A stretch of 64,000 nucleotides of DNA from Thiohalomonas sp041685045 (GCA_041685045.1 JAWLGP010000018.1:42858-106857); one strand, 5' to 3'. Positions 50,456-59,760 are shown, numbered from the stretch's first letter. Notes: generated by a model from the sequence alone, not told the origin. Translations and numbers: made by a program.

Positions 50456-52929
50456 GGCAGCGTCTGGCGCACTGCGCGGTAGTCCGCCCATGGATCCCGC
50501 GGCAAACCTGCGAGGCGTTGCGGCAGGTTTTCGGTGGTCCAGCCGTCCGGCTTCAGGTTCAGATCCAACTCATCCCAGCCCACCGGTGTGGCCACCGGGG
50601 CGTGGGGCCTGGCGCGGGTGCCGTAATTGGTGATGGCGGTCGCCCCGCGTGAGTTGCGCAGGTAGTCGATGAACACCTTGCCGCGCCGCGCGCGCTTCGT
50701 CGGGTTGGCAGTGTAGAGTCGTGGCTCCGCATGCACCGCCGCATCGGCCAGTGCCTTGGCGAACTGTTTCACCTCGTCCCAGCCGTGCTCCGGCTGCAGG
50801 GGGGCTACCACGTGCAGGCCCTTGCCGCCGGTGGTCTTCAGGAACGATTCCAGGCCGAGGCCGGCCAGTCGCTCGCGTACCGCCAAGGCGGCGTCGATCA
50901 CCGCCTGCCACGGCAGCCCCTCGTCGGGATCGAGATCGAAGGTGATCCGATCCGGTCGTTCCACCTGCGCCACCCGCGACCCCCAGGTGTGGATCTCGAG
51001 GACGCCCATCTGCACCAGACCGATGAGCCCGGTGAGGTCATCGATGTAGAGGTAGGGCTCGGCCTTGTCCTTCTCCTGGATGTCGATGGTCCGGAGCCCG
51101 CTCGGCAGCTTGCCATTGGCGTGCTTCTGAAAAAAGCAGCCCTTGTGGTGGCCTTCGGGACAGCGCAGCAGGGTGAGCGGACGTTCGACGAGGTCGGGCA
51201 GGATCCAATCGGCGACACGTTCGTAGTATTCGGCCAACTGATATTTCGTCAGACCCTGACCCGGGTAGAGCACCTTGTCCGGATGGGTCAGCCGCAGCCC
51301 GGCGATGCGCCCGCGGTTATCCCCTTTCTGTTCCGGTGCGGACCTCTCCGCGGGTGGGCTTTCGGGCCGCTCCAGTAGCACCTCGCGCGCCGGTTTGTCC
51401 TCCCGCAGGCCGAGATAGGCGGGTTGGCGCAGGATGCCCTCCCGGGTCCATTCGCTGAAGCGTACCTCGGCCACCAGTTCTGGACGGACCCAATGGATGG
51501 CCGACGTCTTGCGCGGCGAGGCGGTGGCGAACGGCGAGTCGGGGACCGCCATGGCATCCAGCCGTTGCCGCAGGTCGCGCAGCACCCGTTCGGTAAAGCC
51601 GGTGCCGGCCCGTCCGACGTAGCGCAGAACGTCGCCTTCGTACAACCCGAGCAGCAGCGCCCCCAGCCCCTTGCGCCCGCCCGCCGGCTCGGTGAATCCG
51701 CCGACGACGAATTCCTGTCGCTGCAGGCACTTGATCTTCTGCCAGTCGCGACCCCGTCCGGCGCGGTAGGGTGCGTCCGCCCGTTTGCTGACGATTCCTT
51801 CCAGCTGCAGCTCGCAGGCGTGCCGGAAGAAGATCGGACCCTGGCCTTCGATGTGGTCGGTATAGCGCAGCGGGGTCGACCGGCTGCCGAGTGCCTCGAC
51901 CACCTGCCGCAGCACCGCCTTGCGCTCGGCCAGGGGGCGGCTGCGCAGGTCGATGCCGTCGAGGTAGGGAAGATCGAACAGGAAGTAGACGATGTCGCCG
52001 TCGCGGTTCTCACTCAAGGCCTCCTGCAAGGCCTGGAAGCTGGTGCGGCCGTCCGCCAGCAGCACGCTGATTTCGCCGTCCAGCCAGGCGCTCTGCAGCG
52101 GCATTGCCGCGACCGTCTCGGCGAGGGTGGGTAGGCGGGCGGTCCAGTCCTTGCCGTTGCGGCTGTAGAGGATCACGCGGCCGTGGTCGATGCGGGTCAG
52201 CACCCGGTAGCCGTCGAACTTGAGCTCGTGCAGCCACTGCTCACCCTCGGGCGCGGCCTCCTCGGGGCGGGCCAGTTCGGGCTCGATGAAGTCGGGCAGG
52301 GGCGCCGCTTCGCCGGCCGGCTCGGGGATCAGCAGCTGCTCCCCCGCTTCGACGTCCCAGCGGCGGGCGGGTGCCTCGGCGATCTGCTCCAGGGTGCGGC
52401 CGGAGAGGACGCTCGGTTCGTCACCCCATTCGGTGAAGGTGTGATCGGCGTACTCGTCGTCGTGCTTGATCAGCAGCCAGTCGGGCTTCTCCTCCCGCCG
52501 CGGTCCGGTGCGCACGAGGGTCCAGCGGCCCTTGAGGCGCTGCCCATGCAGGGTGAACTTGAGCCGGCCGGCCCGGTAACCGGCGACCGGATCACCCTCG
52601 GGCTCCCAACTGCCGTGGTCGAACAACAGGACGGTGCCGCCGCCGTATTCGCCCTTGGGGATGATCCCTTCGAAGCCGCCGTATTCGAGCGGATGGTCCT
52701 CCACGTGCACCGCCAGCCGCCGCTCGCCCGGGTCGAGACTCGGCCCCTTGGGCACCGCCCAGCTCTTCAATACGCCATCGAGCTCCAGCCGCAAGTCGTA
52801 GTGCAGGCGCCGCGCCGCATGGCGCTGCACGACGAACAGCGGACCTTCGACCTGATCCCGGCGCTCCCCCCCGGCCGGCTCCGGCGTACGCCGGAAATCA
52901 CGCCGCCGCCGATATTCATCTAAAGGCAT
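50422..52929 (-). CDS. ligD: Multidomain non-homologous end-joining DNA ligase LigD
   Basis: An 835-residue protein with three domains in order: 3'-phosphoesterase (FVVQRHAARRLHYDLRLE; FEGIIPKGEYGGGTV), ATP-dependent ligase with the lysine in LHELKFDGYRVL and WLDGEISVL, and the primase-polymerase domain (LTHPDKVLYP; ERPDRITFDLDPD; FLKTTGGKGLHV). LigD repairs DNA double-strand breaks with Ku. The stop lies inside a REP: the last residues (GAVRPSPHPT) are encoded by REP sequence, so the natural C-terminus may have been replaced. ku lies upstream on the same strand, 96 bp away. Confidence 0.95.
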   Translation of the reverse strand: MPLDEYRRRRDFRRTPEPAGGERRDQVEGPLFVVQRHAARRLHYDLRLELDGVLKSWAVPKGPSLDPGERRLAVHVEDHPLEYGGFEGIIPKGEYGGGTVLLFDHGSWEPEGDPVAGYRAGRLKFTLHGQRLKGRWTLVRTGPRREEKPDWLLIKHDDEYADHTFTEWGDEPSVLSGRTLEQIAEAPARRWDVEAGEQLLIPEPAGEAAPLPDFIEPELARPEEAAPEGEQWLHELKFDGYRVLTRIDHGRVILYSRNGKDWTARLPTLAETVAAMPLQSAWLDGEISVLLADGRTSFQALQEALSENRDGDIVYFLFDLPYLDGIDLRSRPLAERKAVLRQVVEALGSRSTPLRYTDHIEGQGPIFFRHACELQLEGIVSKRADAPYRAGRGRDWQKIKCLQRQEFVVGGFTEPAGGRKGLGALLLGLYEGDVLRYVGRAGTGFTERVLRDLRQRLDAMAVPDSPFATASPRKTSAIHWVRPELVAEVRFSEWTREGILRQPAYLGLREDKPAREVLLERPESPPAERSAPEQKGDNRGRIAGLRLTHPDKVLYPGQGLTKYQLAEYYERVADWILPDLVERPLTLLRCPEGHHKGCFFQKHANGKLPSGLRTIDIQEKDKAEPYLYIDDLTGLIGLVQMGVLEIHTWGSRVAQVERPDRITFDLDPDEGLPWQAVIDAALAVRERLAGLGLESFLKTTGGKGLHVVAPLQPEHGWDEVKQFAKALADAAVHAEPRLYTANPTKRARRGKVFIDYLRNSRGATAITNYGTRARPHAPVATPVGWDELDLNLKPDGWTTENLPQRLAGLPRDPWADYRAVRQTLPGAVRPSPHPT

Positions 52930-52941
52930 AGGGTATGTGGT

Positions 52942-52990
52942 ATATGGAATGTGGGGGCGTCCCCCCTATGCCATCTACCACATTCCATAT
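52942..52990. repeat. Inverted repeat between ku and ligD
   Basis: ATATGGAATGTGG at 52942-52954 pairs with CCACATTCCATAT at 52978-52990, and a related CCATATTCCAC word recurs at about 53010-53020. It could form a hairpin in the ku-ligD transcript. Confidence 0.6.
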
Positions 52991-53025
52991 TCTTCCCCCT
53001 GGCCACCTACCATATTCCACATTCT

Positions 53026-53880
53026 TCAAGCTTGTTTCCGCGGCCGCTTGCGAGGCTCCTCCGGGCCCTTGCCCCGGCTCTGGGCCTGCTGCTCGACGCT
53101 CTGCTTGAGCAGGGCCATGAGGTCGACCACTTCGGCCCGGGGGCGGGTCACCTTGGGCGGGGCGGCCGGCTCCAGCACGTGGGTGCGGCCGGCGCGGACC
53201 TTTTCGTCGATGAGGTGCAGCACGTCCTCGCGATAGGCATCGTGGTACTTCTCCGGCTGCCAGTCGGCGCTCATGCCCTCCACCAGGCGTTCGGCCATTT
53301 CGATCTCCTTGTCGGAGACGCCGTACTGGGCGATGTCGCCGCTGGGCAATGTGAACTCCTGGGGCTTGCGCAGCTCGTAGTCGTAGCGGATCAGCTCCAG
53401 CACCAGGGCGTCCTCCACCGGGACCAGGGCCGCCAGATACTGGCGGGTACGCAGCACCACCCGGGCGATCCCGACCTTGCCGGTGCGCTTCAGGGTCTCG
53501 CGCAGCAGCACGTAGCCCTTCTCGGCCCGCTTCTGCGGCTCGAGGTAATAGGGTTTGTCGAAAAACATCAGGGGAATGGCGTCGGCGGCCACGAAGTCGA
53601 CGATCTCCACGCTCTGGGTCGCCTCCGGATTGGCCTGCTGCAACTCCTCGTCGGAGACGACCACGAATTCGCCCTTCTCGTACTCGTAACCCTTGACGAT
53701 GTCGTCCCAGGCCACCTCCTGTCCGGTGCTCTTGTTCACCCGTTGGTAGCCGATGGGAGAGAAGTCGCGCTTGTCGATCTGCTTGAAATGGATCTCTTCG
53801 CGTTGCTCGCCGGAGTAGAGTGAGACGGGGACATAGACCAGACCGAAACTGATGCTGCCTTTCCAGATTGCCCGAGACAT
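53026..53880 (-). CDS. ku: Ku DNA-end-binding protein
   Basis: A 284-residue bacterial Ku from the ATG at 53880 (GGAGG upstream). It begins MSRAIWKGSISFGLVYVPVS and has HFKQIDKRDFSPIGY, YLEPQKRAEKGYVLLRETL and WQPEKYHDAYREDVLHLI, the standard Ku core. The C-terminal PRKRPRKQA is basic and may bind DNA. It should encircle broken ends and recruit LigD. An upstream in-frame ATG at 53940 has no supporting ribosome site. Confidence 0.95.
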   Translation of the reverse strand: MSRAIWKGSISFGLVYVPVSLYSGEQREEIHFKQIDKRDFSPIGYQRVNKSTGQEVAWDDIVKGYEYEKGEFVVVSDEELQQANPEATQSVEIVDFVAADAIPLMFFDKPYYLEPQKRAEKGYVLLRETLKRTGKVGIARVVLRTRQYLAALVPVEDALVLELIRYDYELRKPQEFTLPSGDIAQYGVSDKEIEMAERLVEGMSADWQPEKYHDAYREDVLHLIDEKVRAGRTHVLEPAAPPKVTRPRAEVVDLMALLKQSVEQQAQSRGKGPEEPRKRPRKQA

Positions 53881-53928
53881 GGCGAGGCCTCCGTGCCACC
53901 TTGCGCCCTTGTCACAAGCGTAGTCGCG

Positions 53929-54395
53929 GTGGAAAACCACGGGGGCGCGGGGACACGCGGTTTCTCCTTCCGATACGAACAGCCCTGTGTCGCCGTGGTT
54001 TCAATCAACGCACGGGTAGGATGGGCAAAGGAGCGAAGCGACGTGCCCATCACAACGTTCGATGGGCACGCTTCGCTTTGCCCATCCTACGATTTCTGTG
54101 TGCAGCCGGTCGGGTGCGGTGACGACTGCATGGATGCAGGAGGCAGAGCAACGCATGGAGCAGTTGCCGAGGAACGAACCGCACCGATGTCTGCTGGAAC
54201 GCTGCAGTTCGTAGGATGGGCAAAGGAGCGAAGCGACGTGCCCATCATTCCTGACGCCAGCGAATTGATGGGTACGCTTCGCTTTGCCCATCCTCCGTGC
54301 GCAGTCGACACTGGAAAACCACGCGGGGCACGGGGGAACGGGGTTTTTCCGCTTCCTATGTGAACCGCTCCCGTGTTCCCCCGTGGTTTCAATCG
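53929..54395. repeat. Repeat-rich gap before the FNR-like gene: REP families 1 and 2 plus AACCACG repeats
   Basis: No gene is seen in 53881-54452. Family 2 REPs are at 54016-54051 (+), 54061-54090 (-), 54211-54246 (+) and 54267-54295 (-). Between them is a family 1 composite at 54111-54186. The unit is bracketed by two copies of a different inverted repeat, GGAAAACCACG ... CCGTGGTTTCAATC, at about 53929-54006 and 54311-54395. Confidence 0.8.
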
Positions 54396-54452
54396 ACGAG
54401 GCCGAGCCGCGGGGGGTAGAATTGCGAATCGTCAATCCATTCGGAGCCTCTC

Positions 54453-55142
54453 TTGAGCGCGCCTGCGGCTTGCCAACAGGGCATCTGCCAAGTCTGTCCC
54501 CTGCGTACCTCGGTGCTTTTTGCCGGCATCGAGCCGCGGCTGCTGGCGCAGGTGGAACGGGAGATCGTCGAGCAGGAGTTCGGCATCGGCGAGGCGCTGT
54601 ACCGCCTGGGCGAGCCGGGGCGCGCGGCGTTCACCGTACGCAGCGGACTGGTGAAGCTGGTGCAGTACCTGCCCGACGGCACCGAACGCATCGTACGCTT
54701 GGTCAGCGCCACCGATGTGGTCGGTCTCGAGGCGCTGCTCGATATTCCCTACCAACACGACGCCATCACCGTGCAACCGGTGGCGGTTTGTCGCCTGCCA
54801 GTGGACGTACTGCGCCGCCTGCACGAGGAGGACCCGGCGCTGCACAAGGAGTTGATGCGTCGCTGGCAGCGGGCACTGAATGAGGCGGACGCCTGGCTGA
54901 CCGAGCTCTCCACCGGGTCGGCCCGGCGGCGGGTGGCACGGCTGTTGTTGCGGCTCGTCGCTGACAACGGCGAGGGCCGCTGCATCCTGTTCAATCGCCG
55001 CGACATGGGGGCCATGCTCGGGGTCACCACCGAGTCGGCCAGCCGCGTCATTGCCGAGTTCAAGCGGGCCGGTCTGCTGGACGAATTCCCCTCCGGATTC
55101 CAGGTCGATCTCCTGCCGCTGAAGAAAATCGCAGAAGATTGA
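54453..55142 (+). CDS. Crp/Fnr family regulator with FNR-type cysteines
   Basis: A 229-residue regulator. N-terminal Cys7, Cys12 and Cys15 in CQQGICQVCP plus Cys113 in VAVCRLP give four ligands placed as in FNR, so an oxygen-sensing 4Fe-4S cluster is likely. The C-terminal helix-turn-helix contains FNRRDMGAMLGVTTESASRV, whose ESASR fits the FNR recognition pattern for TTGAT half-sites. The start is a TTG at 54453. It heads the TorD/PhsABC genes and likely activates them under low oxygen. A TTGAT-type site lies right behind it. Confidence 0.85.
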   Translation: MSAPAACQQGICQVCPLRTSVLFAGIEPRLLAQVEREIVEQEFGIGEALYRLGEPGRAAFTVRSGLVKLVQYLPDGTERIVRLVSATDVVGLEALLDIPYQHDAITVQPVAVCRLPVDVLRRLHEEDPALHKELMRRWQRALNEADAWLTELSTGSARRRVARLLLRLVADNGEGRCILFNRRDMGAMLGVTTESASRVIAEFKRAGLLDEFPSGFQVDLLPLKKIAED

Positions 55143-55152
55143 TAATTTTTAA
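55139..55152 (+). promoter_or_regulatory. Candidate FNR-like site before torD
   Basis: TTGAT at 55139-55143, four bases, then TTTAA at 55148-55152, near the FNR consensus TTGAT-N4-ATCAA (8 of 10). It overlaps the fnr-like stop codon and lies 62 bp before the torD-like start, so it could regulate torD-phsABC. Confidence 0.35.
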
Positions 55153-55214
55153 TGCGGCGGTTTGCCGCCGTTTCCTAGCATTGCGCCGTCCCCTGCTACA
55201 GCAAACGGAGGCCG

Positions 55215-55832
55215 ATGCGCTCTCTACTCTACTTCCTCGCTGCCGGGCTGTTCGAACAGCCGAATGCCGAGCGCACCCGCCGCTTGCAGCGGGTAGTCGC
55301 AATGCTGCGCCAGGTCCGGGCCGAACCCAATCCCTGGCGCCCGCTGCTGACACAGCTCGCCGACCATCTGTTCCTGCATGATGACGACTTGACGGCGGAG
55401 CACACCCGCCTGTTCGTGCTGGGGATTCCCCGGGTCGCCGCCCAGCCGTTCGGCTCCTGCTGGCTGGAGCCGGAGCGGCAGGTGATGGGCCGGACCACGG
55501 TCGAGGTACGCGAGATGATGGCGGCCTATGGTCTTGGTGCCAGCGGCGGGCTGCTGCCGGATCACATCGTCTCCGAACTGGAGTTCATGGCCTGGCTCAT
55601 CGCCAACGAGGAGATCGAGTCAACGGCCCAGACCCAGCAGCGTCTGCTGCACGACCATCTGGCCCGTTGGGTGCCGGCGTTTACCGCCGCCCTGCGCGCC
55701 GCCGAGCCGCCGAATCTTTATCGGTTGGCCGCCGAACTGCTGGATCGGTTGATTGCCGATCACCTGGGTGAACCTGCACCCGAAATGCCAATCCTGTTTC
55801 CTCCTGAGTCCCTTAAGGAGCGCTTCGAATGA
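55215..55832 (+). CDS. TorD/DmsD-like molybdoenzyme chaperone
   Basis: A 205-residue helical protein with AEHTRLFVLGIPRVA, VSELEFMAWLIANEE and LHDHLARWVPAFTAAL, matching the TorD redox-enzyme maturation family. Such chaperones bind the Tat signal peptide of a molybdoenzyme until its cofactor is inserted. Its stop overlaps the catalytic-subunit start (ATGA), and that subunit has a Tat signal, so the pairing is direct. Confidence 0.85.
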   Translation: MRSLLYFLAAGLFEQPNAERTRRLQRVVAMLRQVRAEPNPWRPLLTQLADHLFLHDDDLTAEHTRLFVLGIPRVAAQPFGSCWLEPERQVMGRTTVEVREMMAAYGLGASGGLLPDHIVSELEFMAWLIANEEIESTAQTQQRLLHDHLARWVPAFTAALRAAEPPNLYRLAAELLDRLIADHLGEPAPEMPILFPPESLKERFE

Positions 55833-58084
55833 CCCGAGGTTTCGACCCCCGGCGCCGCGCCTTTCTGAGCGGCGTTGCCGGCACCGCCGTTTCCGTCGCC
55901 GGTTTTCCCACCAGCGCCCTGGCGCGCATCGACGCCCCCCATCGGGCGGAGGCAGTGAAGCCCTCCGACGAGGTGTTCGGTTTCTGTGACATGTGCTATT
56001 GGCGTTGCGGCCTGAAGATCCGCGTCCGGGACGGACGCGCCGTGAAGATCGACGGCAATCCCGAGCATCCCAACAACTACGGTGTGGTCTGTGCCAAGGG
56101 CAATGCCGGGCTGATGGTGGCCTACGACCCGGACCGCCTCAAATATCCGATGCTGCGGGTCGGCGAGCGCGGCGAGGGCAAGTGGCAGCGCATCGGCTGG
56201 GACGAGGCGCTGGACCGGGTCGCCGAGGGGCTGAACAACATCAAGGCGAAATACGGTGCCCACGCGCTGGCGATGATCGGCCACGGCTCCTGGGAGAAGC
56301 CCTACCATCGCCTCGCCCACGCCTTCGGCACCCCCAACACCACCAGCCCGGTGTTCGGGCTCTGCTGCGGGCCGCGCGGTGTGGCCAACATGATGGTGGT
56401 CGGCAAGAACCTCACCGGCAACGAGACCCTCGACCTGGAGAACTGCCGCTACTTCCTCATGCTGGGCCGCAACGTGACCGAGTCGCTGCACAATGGCGAG
56501 ACCCGCGCCTGGGTCGAGGGGGTAAGCCGCGGCGCCAAGGTGGTGTATGTGGACCCGCGCTACACCATCACCGCCTCCAAGGCGGAGGAGTGGCTGCCCA
56601 TCCGTCCGCTCACCGACCACGCCCTGCTGTTGGCGCTGATCCATGTGGTGGTCGCCGAGGAGCTGTACGACCGGGAGTTCGTCGCGGAGTACACCACCGG
56701 CCTGGCCGAACTGAAGCAGCGGGTGGCCCGCTACACCCCGGAGTGGGCGGCGCAGGAGACCGAGATTCCGGCCGACACCATCCGTCGCATCGCCCGCGAA
56801 ATGGCCGCTGCGGCGCCGGCGGTGCTGGTCTATTCGCCGCGGCGCCTCACCCGCACCACCAACGATCTTGGCACCGGCATGGCGGTGGCGATCCTCAACT
56901 CCCTGTTCGGGGTTTGGGACCGCACCGGCGGCGTCTTCACTCCGCAAGGATTCCCGCTGCCGGAGGTCGACCTGCCGCCCTTCGAACACCCCCACGCCGA
57001 TCTGCCGCCGGAGCTGCTCGGCGAGCACGGCCAGGCGTTGCGGGCGGACGGCGCCGGGATCCCGGGGCGCTGGCCGATCGCCAATGCCGACCTCGGCCTG
57101 ACCAACCAGATGTGGAAGGCCATGGCGACGCAGGAGCCCTATCCCATCAAGGCCCTGCTCACCGCCGGCGGCAACGGCTTCATGAACAGCACCGACTGGC
57201 AGACCGTGCGCCAGGCCATCGACCAGCTGGAGTTCTTCGTGGCGGCCGACGTCTCGCCCAACGAGATGAACATGTATGCCGACATCCTGCTGCCCGAGGC
57301 GACCTACCTGGAGCGCTACGATGACCTGCAGACCGGCGGCGCCCGCCAGGGCTATGTCGCCATCCGCATGCCGGCCATGGAACCGCTGCACGACACCCGC
57401 GACGCCTGGACCATCTGCAAGGGTCTGTCCGAGCGCATGGGGCTGGGCGATTACTTTCCTCACAGCTCCATCGCCGAGTTGATCGACGACCGACTGCGTA
57501 AGGCTGGCCTCTCCCGCAACGAGTTGGAGCAAAAGGGCATCATCAAGCTCAAGGCGGACCCGGCGAAAAACTTTCCGCGCGAGCACGGCGGCCGATCCGT
57601 ATTCCCCACCCCGAGTGGAAAGGTGGAGCTGGTACCCAGCCAGTTGCACGCGCTGGGGATGGAGGATGCCCTCGATTACGAGCCGCAGGTGCGGCCCGAT
57701 GCGGGCGAGTTTCACCTCACCTTCGGACGGGTGGGGGTGCATACCCACGCCCGCACCCAGAACAACATCTGGCTGGCGGACCTGATGGCGGAGAATGCGC
57801 TCTGGATCCACCCGGAGGCGGCCGTCGAGCGCGGCATCAGCGATGGCACCACGGTACGGGTGACCGACCGCCAGGGCCGCACCGGTGAGCTCAAGGCCAA
57901 GGTCACTCCGCGCATCCGCAAGGACACGGTATTCATGGCCCACGGTTTCGGTCACTTCGACCCGCGCATGCGTACTACCAACGGGCGCGGCGCCGCCGAC
58001 TCCAACCTCGCCTCCAGCGACGTCGACCGCCGCATCGGCTCCGCCGCCATGGGCCGGTCGTTGGTGCGGGTCGAGGCGGTTTAG
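55829..58084 (+). CDS. PhsA/PsrA-like molybdopterin oxidoreductase catalytic subunit
   Basis: A 751-residue Tat-exported molybdoenzyme (RRRAFLSG signal). The 4Fe-4S cluster ligands are in CDMCYWRCG and VCAKGNAG, and the Mo ligand is likely a Cys in VFGLCCGPRG, as in PhsA/PsrA rather than the Ser of DMSO reductase. The length equals PhsA. With the adjacent ferredoxin and di-heme cytochrome b subunits this suggests a periplasmic thiosulfate, polysulfide or related sulfur-compound reductase or, in a sulfur oxidiser, a reverse-acting enzyme. Substrate not shown. Confidence 0.85.
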   Translation: MTRGFDPRRRAFLSGVAGTAVSVAGFPTSALARIDAPHRAEAVKPSDEVFGFCDMCYWRCGLKIRVRDGRAVKIDGNPEHPNNYGVVCAKGNAGLMVAYDPDRLKYPMLRVGERGEGKWQRIGWDEALDRVAEGLNNIKAKYGAHALAMIGHGSWEKPYHRLAHAFGTPNTTSPVFGLCCGPRGVANMMVVGKNLTGNETLDLENCRYFLMLGRNVTESLHNGETRAWVEGVSRGAKVVYVDPRYTITASKAEEWLPIRPLTDHALLLALIHVVVAEELYDREFVAEYTTGLAELKQRVARYTPEWAAQETEIPADTIRRIAREMAAAAPAVLVYSPRRLTRTTNDLGTGMAVAILNSLFGVWDRTGGVFTPQGFPLPEVDLPPFEHPHADLPPELLGEHGQALRADGAGIPGRWPIANADLGLTNQMWKAMATQEPYPIKALLTAGGNGFMNSTDWQTVRQAIDQLEFFVAADVSPNEMNMYADILLPEATYLERYDDLQTGGARQGYVAIRMPAMEPLHDTRDAWTICKGLSERMGLGDYFPHSSIAELIDDRLRKAGLSRNELEQKGIIKLKADPAKNFPREHGGRSVFPTPSGKVELVPSQLHALGMEDALDYEPQVRPDAGEFHLTFGRVGVHTHARTQNNIWLADLMAENALWIHPEAAVERGISDGTTVRVTDRQGRTGELKAKVTPRIRKDTVFMAHGFGHFDPRMRTTNGRGAADSNLASSDVDRRIGSAAMGRSLVRVEAV

Positions 58085-58095
58085 ATTCAAAACCC

Positions 58096-58237
58096 AACGC
58101 AAAGGCGCAATGACGCAAAGGGCGCAAAGAAAATTTGAATGGTTTTTGAGGGGCGCCAACCGATCGTGAGACGGGGCGGGCGCGAACTGCTTAAACAAAA
58201 AACCTTTGCGTCCTTTGCGTCATTGCGCCTTCGCGTT
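58096..58237. repeat. Long inverted repeat splitting the molybdoenzyme subunit genes
   Basis: Left arm 58096-58129 and right arm 58204-58237 are 34 bp each with two mismatches, built from AACGCAAAGGCGCAATGACG words. The 74-bp loop carries no gene. It lies between the A and B subunit genes (178-bp gap), so the RNA could form a strong stem. Confidence 0.8.
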
Positions 58238-58262
58238 GAAAGCTTTTCCAGGAGTTGAACGA

Positions 58263-59009
58263 ATGAACAAAAGGTACGTGATGCTGGCGGATATTACCCG
58301 CTGCATCAATTGCAAGGCGTGCGTGGTGGCCTGCCGGGCGGAGTGGGAGACCCCCGTCGGTTTCTCCCGCGACTGGGTGCGGGAGGTGGAGAGCGTGACC
58401 GATGACGGTATGCCGCGGGTGGAGCTGTTCCCCGGCCGCTGTCAGCACTGCGACGATGCCCCCTGCGTCGAGGCGTGCCCCTCCGGGGCGGCCTGGAAGC
58501 GCGAGGACGGCATTGTGCTGGTGGAGGACGCGCTCTGCTCCGGCTGTGAGCTGTGCGTGCCGGCCTGCCCCTATGAGGCGCGCTGGCTGAACCCCGAGAC
58601 CGGCACCATCGGCAAGTGCACCTTCTGCCAGCCGCGAATCGACGAAGGGCTGGCGCCTGCCTGCGTGCAGACCTGCGTCGGCGGCGCGCTCAAGTTCGGC
58701 GATGCCAACGACCCCGAGTCGGAGGTGAGCCGTCTGCTGCGGGAGAAGCCGTGGGTGCAGCTAACCACCACCGAGGTGCCGGGCGGCACCTCGCACTACT
58801 ACCACACCGGGGGGCGCGAACTGCCCGACGGGGTCCTGCCGAAACCCGTCGAACAGCATCTGCAGGGGGCACTGCTCGGCGAGGTGGTCAATCCGGTGGC
58901 GAAGGTCGGCATCGGCGGTATGGTGGCGGCCTTCTTCGTCGCCGGCGTGAAGAAGATCATCGACCGCCGCAACGAGCTGGGCGGTGACAAGGAGAACCCC
59001 CATGGCTGA
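58263..59009 (+). CDS. 4Fe-4S ferredoxin subunit of the molybdoenzyme
   Basis: A 248-residue electron-transfer subunit with four cysteine clusters: CINCKACVVAC, CQHCDDAPCVEACP, CSGCELCVPACP and a fourth starting CTFCQ, as in PhsB/DmsB/FdnH subunits. A hydrophobic stretch near the C-terminus (VGIGGMVAAFFVAGV) may anchor it to the membrane. It passes electrons between the catalytic subunit and the cytochrome b. The start ATG 58263 follows CCAGGAGTTG. Confidence 0.92.
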   Translation: MNKRYVMLADITRCINCKACVVACRAEWETPVGFSRDWVREVESVTDDGMPRVELFPGRCQHCDDAPCVEACPSGAAWKREDGIVLVEDALCSGCELCVPACPYEARWLNPETGTIGKCTFCQPRIDEGLAPACVQTCVGGALKFGDANDPESEVSRLLREKPWVQLTTTEVPGGTSHYYHTGGRELPDGVLPKPVEQHLQGALLGEVVNPVAKVGIGGMVAAFFVAGVKKIIDRRNELGGDKENPHG

Positions 59010-59730
59010 GCCCAAAGAGCGCATGATCCTGGTCCGCGACCTGTGGACCATCCGCCTGCACTGGTTCAACGCCCTGTGCTGGCTCGTCCTGGTGGCGAGC
59101 GGGCTCGGCATCATCTCCGGCGACTCCCTGCGGCTCGCCCCCGCCTGCTGGCCGGAGTTTCTGCAGGGTCTGTTCGGCGGCAACACCAGTCTGGTGCTGT
59201 TTCATGGTGTGGTGGGCGTAATCTGGGCGGTGGGGATTGGCCTGTTCGTGCTGCTGCGCTGGCGCAGCGTGGTGCTGCCGTTCCTGAAACAGGTGCTGGT
59301 GCTGACGCCGATGGCGGCAATGCGTGACCTGTGGGCCATGACCATTACCCTGGCACATCTGTTCGGCCTCATGAAGAAAACGCCGATCCCGCCCCAGGGC
59401 CGCTACAACGGGGCCCAGCGGCTGCTCGGCACCCTGATCATCTTTGCCTCCCTGGCCATTGCGGTGACCGGCGGCTACCTGTTCTTCGGTCCCGGTCTGT
59501 TCGACTTCGCCGCCGGCAGCGGCTTCGGCGCGGCCTTCCGCTGGGCCCTGGTGCTGCACGCCGGCGCCGTGTTCCTGGTGCTGATCGGGCTGGTGGCGCA
59601 CATCTACTTCGCCGTGGTCGAGGAGCGCGAGTCGCTGGAGACCATGAAAAGCGGCTACGCCTCCGTCGATTTCATCCGGCACCACAACCCCTTGTGGTAC
59701 GAGGAACTGAAACGCACCGGCCGCCTGTAG
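59002..59730 (+). CDS. Di-heme cytochrome b membrane subunit
   Basis: A 242-residue membrane protein with about four transmembrane helices. Histidines positioned for two b hemes occur in IRLHWFNALCW, VLFHGVVGVIW and LVLHAGAVFLV/AHIYFAVV, as in the formate dehydrogenase gamma/PhsC family. It connects the periplasmic catalytic subunit to the quinone pool. Its ATG lies inside the ferredoxin gene (8-bp overlap). The stop is part of the GTAG of a degenerate REP. Confidence 0.88.
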   Translation: MAEPKERMILVRDLWTIRLHWFNALCWLVLVASGLGIISGDSLRLAPACWPEFLQGLFGGNTSLVLFHGVVGVIWAVGIGLFVLLRWRSVVLPFLKQVLVLTPMAAMRDLWAMTITLAHLFGLMKKTPIPPQGRYNGAQRLLGTLIIFASLAIAVTGGYLFFGPGLFDFAAGSGFGAAFRWALVLHAGAVFLVLIGLVAHIYFAVVEERESLETMKSGYASVDFIRHHNPLWYEELKRTGRL

Positions 59731-59760
59731 GGTGGAGTGACGACTGCTTGGATGCACCAA

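Noticed and set aside
55829..59730. Sulfite-oxidising SoeABC complex
   Set aside because: The membrane subunit is a four-helix di-heme cytochrome b rather than an NrfD-like protein, so PhsABC-type is a better match.
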